Assembly (NCBI GenBank): GCA_023634235.1
Contig: JAMKCF010000001.1
Location: 9,178,758 to 9,242,757, forward strand
Reading direction: 5' to 3'
Length of the DNA stretch: 64,000 nucleotides
Source: Pisaster brevispinus
Lineage: Eukaryota; Echinodermata; Asteroidea; Forcipulatida; Asteriidae
Positions 55,722 through 64,000 of the stretch are shown here, piece by piece. The notes below the pieces were generated by a model, which searched no databases, had not been told where the DNA came from, and was given only the letters and a program-made list of their open reading frames with translations. A program made the position numbers and the translations under genes. Numbering within the stretch: position 1 is the stretch's first letter; each line of letters opens with the position of its first letter.

Positions 55722-56303
55722 ATGGAGAAAACAGTAATCCCCATATTTGACTGTTTTTCGGAGCCAGCAACCCTTGGACCACGATGGGAAAGGTGGCTCA
55801 TGTCGTTCGAGCTGTATGCAGACGGCAAAGGCCATATTATTGGGTCCACCACGGCACCGGAGGTGAAACAACGACGACGTGCGCTATTGCTTCATCTTGC
55901 CGGACCAGACGTACAGGAAATTTTCTTGACACTACCGGACACGGGCGTTGCTACTGATTATAATGCTGCCAAAACCGCACTGAACAAATACTTCGTGCCG
56001 TAGAAAAATGCAGCATTTGCACGGCAGACATTTCACCAGGTCGTCCAAAAGGAAGGGGAAACGGTACTGCAATTTATAACCAGACTTCGGAGGGCGGCTA
56101 GAGACTGTGATTTTGGAGGTGAAAAAGATAACCAAATAAGAGATGCTGTGCTGAGTAAGTGCAAATCTGATTATGTTAGACGCAAGCTATTGGAAGCAGG
56201 GGATGAACCGACTCTAGAAAAGGCAATGAAAGTAGCTGATAAATGTGAAAAGGTAGAAAGTCAGATGGCTGCACTGTCTGTCAAGGGCAAAACCTCTGTC
56301 TGA
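55722..56303 (+). pseudogene. Gag of the gypsy element, one in-frame stop
   Basis: From ATG 55722 the frame reads MEKTVIPIFDCFSEPATLGP RWERWLM, then LLHLAGPDVQEIFLTLPDTG. TAG at 56001-56003 interrupts it. The same frame continues with ARQTFHQVVQKEGETVLQFI and RDCDFGGEKDNQIRDAVLSK to TGA 56301-56303. This is the capsid-type region of gypsy Gag. The zinc knuckles are in the next frame (pol ORF), so Gag-Pol expression would need a frame change. Confidence 0.85.
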
Positions 56304-56316
56304 CACTTCCGTCAAC

Positions 56317-59300
56317 ATGGTATCTGACAGGAAACCAAAGCCTCGTGACAAATCAAGCAAGCCTAAGAAATGGACCCAACAATCCAAAAATCAGAGACAG
56401 GAAAACCAATCTGTGAAATACGCAACCACTACCATGACTACCAAAGGTGCTTGTTACAGGTGTGGTCGAACAGGGCATTTTGGTCGAGACCCAAAGTGCC
56501 CCGCAAGAGGCCAGACATGCCAAAAATGTTCTGGAAGAGATCATTTTGCCAAAGTTTGTAAGACCAAGTCCAAGCCAACAATCAACCAAATCGGTGAGCA
56601 ACATCTTGATTCAGAACCATCCAATGACTATGCATTTCTCATTCACGAGAACACTTCTTCGAATAAGATGAAAGTAACTGTTGGTGGAATTGACCTTCAC
56701 ATGTTGATAGATTCTGGGGCCACAAGCAACGTTTTAGATGAACATACATGGGAATTACTAAAAAATGCCAAGATTAAGTGTGAATCCCGTGTAGCCCCAC
56801 CAAACAGGAAATTGTGGTCATACGGTGCTGACCAAGCCCTATCGTTGAAAGGTCTCTTCAGCTGTGAAGTGAGTATCGCAGAAAAATCTGTACCAGCTGA
56901 ATTTGTTGTCATTAAAGGCAAAGGTGTTCCCTTACTTGGCAAAAATACTGCAATGGAATTGGGTGTACTCAAAATTGGAGTGGATGCAGCCAACAGCCCT
57001 CCACATACCACAGAGGTAGCCAGCATTGATGAGCGTACAAAGAGCGGCTCGACCCAGAATACAGACACCGTTCAACAGTTCCATAAGCAATTTCCAGATG
57101 TGTTCAAAGGCGTGGGTAAGCTCAAAACTGAACAAGTAAAGCTTCACATTGACCCCTCTGTCAAGCCAGTAGCACAACCCCTAAGACGCAGCCCATTCAA
57201 TTTACGCAGTAGAGTGGAGGAAAAGATTCGTGAATTGGAGGATCTCGATATCAATGAGCGCGTGGATGGTCCAACCCCTTGGGTCAATCCAGTAGTCACG
57301 GTGCCCAAACCGAATGGTGACATACGACTCTGCCTCGACATGAGACGCGCTAATGAAGCGATAATACGCGGTCGTCATCCAATACCGACAGTAGATGAGC
57401 TGTTGCAGACAATGAATGGATCAAATGTCTTCAGCAAGCTCGACCTCAAATGGGGCTATCACCAGTTGGAGCTTGATGAGGAATCGCGAGGGATCATAAC
57501 CTTTGTTACCCACTGCGGTCTCTACCAATACAAACGACTACTCTTTGGAGTTAGTTCTGCCAGTGAGCAATACCAATACATGATCGCAAAGACACTAGCG
57601 GGACTTGAAGGTGTGGAAAACATCTCAGACGACATCTGAGAGTGTTCGCAGTGTTACGCAGATTGGAGGAGGTAGGTCTTACCTTGAACCAAGAGAAATG
57701 CCAGTTTAACATGAGTCGGTTGGTATTCATGGGAATCCTACCATCTGGGAAAGGCATTGGTCCTACACAAGAGCGCGTAAGAGCTGTAGCAGAATTTCGC
57801 GAACCGGAGAGTGTCTCAGAGATTCGAAGCTTTCTTGGCCTAGTTGGGTTTAGTAGCAGATTCATACCTAACTTTGCTACAGTATCTGATCCACTTCGAA
57901 AGCTAACCAGGAAAGGAATTCCATTTCAATTTGGACCTCTTCAGCAAACAGCCTCAATGCGCTAAAGGAGAGCCTCGCAAACGCGACTACGCTGGCCTAC
58001 TACGACTAGAACGCACTGACAAAAGTGATAGCTGACGCAAGTCCAGTAGGACTGGGTGCCGTACTAGTCCAGGAACAACGCGACGGTTTGGTTCCAGTCT
58101 GCTATGCCAGTCGCAGTCTGACAGATTGCGAGAGGAGATATTCGCAAACAGAGAAGGAAGCCCTAGCACTCGTCTGGGCTTGTGAAAGATTTCACGCTTT
58201 CATCTATGGTCGCAGTTTTGAACTACTGACTGATCACAAACCATTGGAGGCGATATATGGACCCCGATCTAAACCATGTGCACGAGTTGAGCGATGGGTA
58301 TTACGCCTACAGCCATACGATTACAGAGTTGTTTACATCCCTGGACGCGAAAACATCGCTGATGCATTGTCTCGGCTTTCGCAGGACAAGATTAAATTCA
58401 AGCATGATCACGGGGCAGAGGACTATGTTCGCTTTGTTGCCGTCTCCGCCACACCCAGTGCTATGACAACGAAACAAGTTGAAGGCGCATCCGCCGAGGA
58501 TGAAGAGCTAGCAGTTGTAAGAGAAGCAATTCGCACTGGAAAGTTTGAAAACTGTAAGGCGTATGCACCAATCGCAGGAGAGTTGTGTGCCATTGGACAA
58601 CTGATATTACGCGGATCGCGTATCGTTCTACCACAGAAACTGAGACCGAAAGCCTTAGCTCTTGCGCACGAGGGTCACCTGGGTGTTGTGGGAACTAAGC
58701 AAAACCTTCGCACAAAAGTATGGTGGCCAGCAATGGAAAAAGGTGCCGAGAAGTTCTGCAGATCGTGCCATGGATGCCAAATTGTAGCACGACCTGACCC
58801 CCCTGAGCCACTGAGACCAACCACGCTCCCCGACGGTCCTTGGCAGGACATAGCAACAGATTTACTTGAACCATTTCCATCAGGACATTCCGTTCTAGTA
58901 GTTATTGATTACTACAGCCGATACTATGAGTATCAGATACTGAGTTCCACTACCGCTGACAAAGTCATTGACTCCCTTGAGGAAATCTTCAGCCGTCATG
59001 GACTTCCAGTGACACTCAAATCCGACAATGGTCCCCAGTTCCGTTCTCATGAGTTTCGCGAGTTCTGTGAGGAGAACGTCATAGACCATGTAAAGGTTAC
59101 AGCTAACTGGGCTCAATCAAATCGCGAAGTGGAACGCCAAAACGACTCAATCTTGAAACGAATCCATATCGCACAGGCCGAAGGTCAAAACTGGCGAAAG
59201 GAACTACGGAAATATCACAATATCGCGCTACCGAACACCCCTGCACAAGGAAAACGCCAGCTGAGTTGTTGTTCAATCGGAAAATACGCGAGAACTACCA

Positions 59301-59813
59301 GTGTTTCAGGCAGATAATCATTCTGACTTGGAAATCCGGGACCGCGATGCTGAAAACAAAGGAAAAGCCAAGCTGTACACGGACGCTCGTCGGAATGCAA
59401 AATACTCTAACGTGCAAGTCGGCGATCAAGTCCTTGTGAGACAAGAGAAAACAAACAAGTTTTCTACCCCGTTCAACCCTGAACCCTTCACAATTGTGAG
59501 CAAAACTGGCAATAGTGTCATAGTTGCATCCCCAAAAGGTGCTCAGTATTCGCGAAACACTTGCCATGTGCGGAAGTTTATGCAAACTGCAAATGACGCG
59601 GATATGCCACTGTCTGACCCTGCCATTCAACCATCCAAAGAGGATCATGGGAGTGCTGTCCCTGAACAGATTTCAGTTTGCCCCACTCGGAGTTTGGCGG
59701 ATACTAATTCAGTCGCGACCCCAACTGTCGTGGACAAACCTTCTCCACACAGTACCAGACCCAAAAGACAGTGTGGCATGCATCCGAAATACAAAGACTA
59801 TGTTCTAAACTGA
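56317..59813 (+). pseudogene. Pol of the gypsy element: zinc knuckles, protease, RT, RNase H, integrase; several lesions
   Basis: Two CCHC knuckles are at 56458-56560 (CYRCGRTGHFGRDPKC and CQKCSGRDHFAKVC). The protease LIDSGATSNVLD is near 56705. The RT runs from about 57130 (DIRLCLDMRRANEAI, FSKLDLKWGYHQLEL) to ISDD at about 57630, where a deletion and TGA follow the catalytic box. The frame resumes at 57642 (LRRLEEVGLTLNQEKC). RNase H follows near 58025 (IADASPVGLGAVLVQ, LLTDHKPLEAIY). The integrase has an H2C2-type finger (HEGHLGV ... CRSCHGC), D in ATDLLEP, D in KSDNGPQF and E in NREVERQN (near 59125). Further frame changes occur near 57965 and 59270. The C-terminal frame ends at 59813. 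Confidence 0.95.
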
Positions 59814-60198
59814 ATGAACTGGACAGAACTTTGAACTCGAAGACGAGAGTTACATTTAAAACATTTAAAGCATTGTTCTTTGTTTATTTAAGTTTGTTTA
59901 AAAGTTAAGTGTTGCATTGTATAAAAAAAAACCAGTTGGTCTATATTCATGCACGACCGGTTTTCAAATGTTGCTAAGTTAGAAGCTTAGCCCCAAAAAG
60001 TGGTTTATATTGTATGCATAGTTTACTGATAACTTTATTTACATCCAATCAAGTCTTTAAACAAGTTATAGGAATTGCCTCCTCAGAAGCATACTTGTAG
60101 TAAGTCAGAAATTAGGCTACTGTTAAACATTTTAGGCTATTTCCATTTGTTTCCCATATTGTTTACAAAAGTTGAGATTTTGTCTGAAAAGGGAGGGA
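59814..60198. other. 3' untranslated part of the gypsy element, ending in the polypurine tract
   Basis: AT-rich and non-coding; the PPT is at 60187-60198. Confidence 0.75.
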
Positions 60199-60317
60199 TG
60201 TTGTGTTTACAAGAGACTAACAGCGCTAGTCAAACTGCCATTGGTCAGAAGGTCATGTGCATGTAGACCGACGCCATTGTGATTTGTAGTTTAAATACAA
60301 AAACCGAAGATTCAACA
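60199..60317 (+). repeat. 3' LTR
   Basis: 119 bp; identical to the 5' LTR over its first 96 bases except for one change. Confidence 0.95.
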
Positions 60318-60322
60318 AAAAT

Positions 60323-60647
60323 GAACTGTAGAGGCTGCTCTTTCCAAACTAGGCATTTGTGGGCTTGTGCTGGCATGACAAACCAATGAAAACTCTTCTC
60401 AAAATGTCAATCATTTTCCACCTCCTTGTTGTCTAGCGAGTGAACAATACGGTTGCTAACCATGTGACGCAAATCAAGCAAGCTCATTGGCCCATATGCA
60501 AGTGTGACGTAAATTTTGTTGTTCCGGGGTTATGACCCAGCGCGTTGTTGCACACACTGCTTCGACCCTTTGCTGTAGTATACCAAGGTGTTTTGTGTTT
60601 AGTTATTTCGATATTTGCTTGAAAGTGCCAAAAATCTTTTGAGAATC
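60323..60647. promoter_or_regulatory. 5' flank of the DUF7869-type gene
   Basis: No ORF. TGACGTAA (60505-60512) is CRE-like. The region is unique and leads directly into the ATG at 60648. Confidence 0.35.
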
Positions 60648-63600
60648 ATGTCGGAAAAACAGAAATGTGTTGGAGATCGTATTATAGCAGCTATGCTGAA
60701 TGATGTCAGTGCCTGTGGAATGGAAACAGATGGTCTTGAGACAGTTCTTGTCGACTACTTTACCGTTCTACCAAGCGATATAGACAGCGACAGTGACGCT
60801 GATGAGAATTTGCTCGGTATGTAACATTACACCAAACTTTATGCTCTATGAACTATTCCTTGAGAAAACTAGTTTATAGAAATGGTATAAAAACGACCCA
60901 AATCAAGTGCAGCCAATATTTTTTTCATCTATCAATTTGCCTGGTTTACGAAAAAGGGGGAGGGGAGACGATTTTCGGTGGGGTATTCTGTTGTGTTTTT
61001 ATTTTTTTCCCCCAAAACGCTTCTTTTTTTTTCAAGTCTTTAGCTCAATATCACTTTATTGATATATATGCCAAGTAATAGTGATCAGATAAGGAATGAG
61101 TTTTCTACGTTTGTGAGTATCCAAAAGAGTTTCTAAGAACAACTTTCAAGTTAATAATCTGCAACTTTTTTTTTCTTTTTGCATATTTGTTGTTTGCCGC
61201 AGCCTTATTAATATGGCCTTTGGAATTTCACTTGGTTAATTCTAGAAAAGGCGATGGTGCTATTTTCTCGTGACATAGACAGGCCTTACGTTGGAACGTT
61301 TTGTCAAAATTGTTACATACCACATGCATTTAATTTCTTTGGACTATGGATTTGTTTTTTGGTTCAGATGATGATGGACAATCATCAGAGGAGGAAGATG
61401 CTGGACCCTCTTCCCTACCAGAATCATTGACATCAGACGATGAAGAAAAAGAGGGTTTGTTGTCAGAGCAGGAGAGTGAAGACGAGCCAATGTCTCTGGA
61501 GGTTGACAATGAAGCTGCCACAGAAGTCATCGATGATGCAGAAGGTGAAGCAGAGGCTGCTGCTGTTCTAGCAAGAACACTTGTTGACGACCTTGTGCCA
61601 CTCAAGGGTTAAAGTCAACAAGTGTCAATGCTCTATGTTCAATGGCCAGCGCTGTATCGAACAATTTACTGATGCTGAGGCAGATGAAATCAAGTACATA
61701 ATCATATGTTTTTTGTTTTCTGGATTCAGGTAAAAAAAAATTACATTTCAGGCTTTACCATTATTAATCAACAGTGTACATGTGTTATCTTTTCACTGTA
61801 TTTGTTTCTACTATTTTGGGCTCAGATACACCGTTAAAGAGTTAACAGAGTTTGAAAAGGATCTGCTCCTTGGCATCATTTCCACATTACTGAATGATGC
61901 AGCAACAACATCTGGAAAGGAGAGGAAGCAGACCCGGATGAGGAGCTTCAATTATGGCCAGAAAAGGGTGTGCAGGTACACCTTTTTTTTTCCTGATGAA
62001 CATCGGGCCAGAGAAATTTACCAATCTCAAACGTTGGTATGAGACTCATGGCCTTGTACCCAAAAGGAAGAAGTCAGGTGAGTCTGTTGTAAATTGATTT
62101 TTTGTCCATAGACATAAAAAAAATTATCTTTATTTGACCTTCCATGCCAGACCTACTGTTTTACTGTTACGAATAAATCAATACTTAGTTTGAGCACTGT
62201 GTCAAGATGCGAGTTCAATTCTGTGTTAGCAGCAGGTACCGCAACATTTTTGATAAATTTGCTTTGTTACCCTATACTAATAATTCATCCATCTATCATG
62301 TCTGCAGGTGGGAGGCGGGGGAAGTAACTCCTGAAACTCGAGCAAGTGCAGGCTGTGGTGCGGTTTGTTGTGAATTTTTTCTTCACAACACTGTATTCTT
62401 CTTCCAGGGAGAATACCTGGTGTGAAGTCCGCTGACGTGAAGCTGCTACCTACTTCTGTCACTAAGGCCCACGTTTGGCGGCTTTACAAGAAGTCAAACC
62501 CGGAACATGGAGCTGTTGCTCTATCAACCTTCCCCAAGCTATGGAAGGACCTACTTCCTTACATTGTTGTCGCAAAGCCAGCAACGGACCTTTGTTGGAC
62601 GTGCCAGAAGAACAACAGCCTCATAACTAAGCAGGTAAGCTAACAATAGGTGATTTTTTTGTGTTAACTTAAGCAGAAAAATTTGCTTACATTTAAGAGA
62701 GCTATGAGATGTTCATCAGACAATAAGCATGAAGCAGTGCCATAAAATTATCTTTTCTACGACTGTACGACTGATCAAATTTGTTTCTCCTTTTGGTTTT
62801 TTATTTAGGTCAATGTTCCAGAGGGGGAAAAAAAATGAAGCCCTCCAGCGTCAGCAGCTTCATCTCCAACTGGCACAGAAAGAGAGGGACAGCTACAATA
62901 CAGCTTGCCGGGCATCAAAAGCCACTGCAGTTACACATCACATCAGCGCACTAGTGGAAAGCGTTGCAAACTCCAAGCCCATAACTTTCCAAAATAACTT
63001 TGACTTTGCGCAGCAGGTCCACTACCCAGCTGACCCCCAACAGCCTGGCCCCATTTACTTCAAGACACCCTGCTAGTGTCACGATTTTGGTGTTGTTGCA
63101 GAGGGCTTACCTGCTGAAGTGAATTACTTGGCAGACGAGGGGGTGAGCTGGGGTAAGGGTGCCAATGTTGTAATAAGTTATTTGCATCATTTTCTAGAAA
63201 ATTATGGGCTTGGAGAGCAACATGTTCATTTTCATGCTGATAACTGCAGTGGCCAAAACAAAAATAACACCATGCTGCAATACATCTCATGGCTTGTGTT
63301 CAGCAAGCTGCACAAGTCGGTGACTTTGTCTTTTTTGCTAGTGGGTCACACAAAGTTTGCCCCAGACTGGTGCTTCGGGCTTTTTAAGCGGACATACGAA
63401 AGGACCTGTTTCTTCCTTGCAAGAAATTTCGGATGCGGTAAAGGAATCGACTGCAGGGTATCAATATTCCACAGTTGGTTGGTGATGAATCAAGGGAAGT
63501 GTTTGTGCGGGTGTATGACTGGGTTAATCATCTGTCTCACCACTACAGACGATTTCCTGGAGTGAAATCGTACAGGCACTTCAGAGTTTTTGAGGACGAT

Positions 63601-63821
63601 CCCAGAACGATGACAATCCCAGTACGATGACATTCCAAGAACATTCAAGTAGTGATGAACAGACTTTTGTTTTTGCCCGCTCAACACCTTCATCAACACT
63701 TCCCCAGATTGTTCCTCCACTTGGAATTGATGCTACTCGCAGACACTACCTTTACGAGCAAATCAGAGAGTTATGTAAGGAAGAAACAAGGGACTTGGTA
63801 TGTCCAGCACCAAAGGTGTAA
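60648..63821 (+). pseudogene. DUF7869-type (transposase-like, RNase H-like) protein gene, at least six exons, several frameshifts
   Basis: Exon 1 60648-60816, exon 2 61368-~61730 (acidic, DDGQSSEEEDAG), exon 3 61826-62077 (LTEFEKDLLLGIISTLLND), exon 4 from 62308, a part from about 62420 to 62634 (SADVKLLPTSVTKAHVW, CWTCQKNN), exon 6 62809-63821. Junctions are GT-AG where I could place them. Exon 6 has YFKTPC, VVAEGLPAEVNYL, HHFLENYGLGEQHVHFHADN CSGQNKN and KFAPDWCFGLFKR, the DUF7869 core, then IDATRRHYLYEQIRELC at the C terminus. Frames change near 61612, 61985, 62330, 62835 and 63420, and stops occur. The family is widespread in invertebrate genomes and behaves like a transposon protein; activity is unproven. 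Confidence 0.75.
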
Positions 63822-64000
63822 TAGTAGTATGCAGCACCTCTGGTTATTGCAAAGTCCGTCGGACATACATTTTCCTAATTATCGCTGAACCCATCATAAT
63901 CAATACATTAAAAATAGTTCCCAGAAGGTGCCATCTTTACGACAACTTGGTTTTCGGCTTTGAGCTGCTTCAAGCGTTCAATTTTTTTCTACGCAGCTAA
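63822..64000. other. Sequence after the DUF7869-type gene, nothing recognised
   Basis: A plus-strand open stretch runs to the window end but has no motif I recognise. Confidence 0.35.

Larger units (their letters stand above)
55573..60317 (+). mobile_element. Complete Ty3/gypsy LTR retrotransposon, 4,745 bp
   Basis: LTRs TGTTGTG...TTCAACA lie at 55573-55693 (121 bp) and 60199-60317 (119 bp). TSD AAAAT is at 55568-55572 and 60318-60322. A primer-binding-type sequence TTGGCGACGAGGAT directly follows the 5' LTR and a polypurine tract AAAAGGGAGGGA (60187-60198) precedes the 3' LTR. The order gag, protease, RT, RNase H, integrase is that of Ty3/gypsy. Gag has a stop and pol several lesions. The LTRs differ by about four substitutions and a 2-bp indel. 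Confidence 0.97.

Overview
The window looks like nuclear DNA of a marine deuterostome invertebrate, most likely an echinoderm and perhaps a sea star. It has split genes with GT-AG introns, many mutually nested transposable elements, a short-LTR Ty3/gypsy element and PHD-ORF1 LINEs. An intron also carries a MITE-like repeat with a type of end that I associate from memory with sea-star genomes; that last link is inference. I see no rRNA gene, complete tRNA gene, CRISPR array or bacterial operon.

Region 1 (1-6264): fragments of non-LTR retrotransposons (RT on minus; PHD-containing ORF1 and EN-RT ORF2 on plus; an RT tail on plus) and an unrecognised zinc-binding-type coding fragment at 5036-5841. 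Region 2 (6271-18824): a complete-ended but decayed Maverick/Polinton (adintovirus-like) element of 12,554 bp. It has ~564-bp terminal inverted repeats and a 6-bp target duplication (CTCACC), and it sits in frame inside a LINE RT tail that resumes at 18825. It encodes a WW-PC4 fusion protein, an adenovirus-type protease, major and minor capsid proteins, core and membrane-active-like proteins, a chromodomain integrase, the remains of a packaging ATPase, and a three-exon protein-primed DNA polymerase gene with a large internal deletion. Its TIRs are packed with short DNA hairpins.

Region 3 (18831-28874): LINE tail, P-element/THAP9-like transposase remnant, a three-exon P2X7-C-type zinc-domain gene, and an at least eight-exon minus-strand DDE-type (Kolobok-like) gene. 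Region 4 (28875-53269): a 12.2-kb tandem duplication, two copies at roughly 99.8% identity. Each copy holds a candidate DNA transposon (DDE transposase plus a divergent BEN-domain gene between ~75-bp TIRs), a THAP exon, a PHD-finger gene and a LINE endonuclease fragment. Region 5 (53175-64000): a CACTA-like transposase remnant, a complete Ty3/gypsy LTR element (121/119-bp LTRs, 5-bp TSD AAAAT), and a multi-exon DUF7869-type transposase-like pseudogene.

The genes shown here are almost all of transposon or virus-like origin and many carry stops or frameshifts. The window is best read as a layered graveyard: LINE, then Polinton inside the LINE; CACTA, then gypsy beside or inside it; and a recent tandem duplication whose breakpoints cut the coding sequences of two different transposons.
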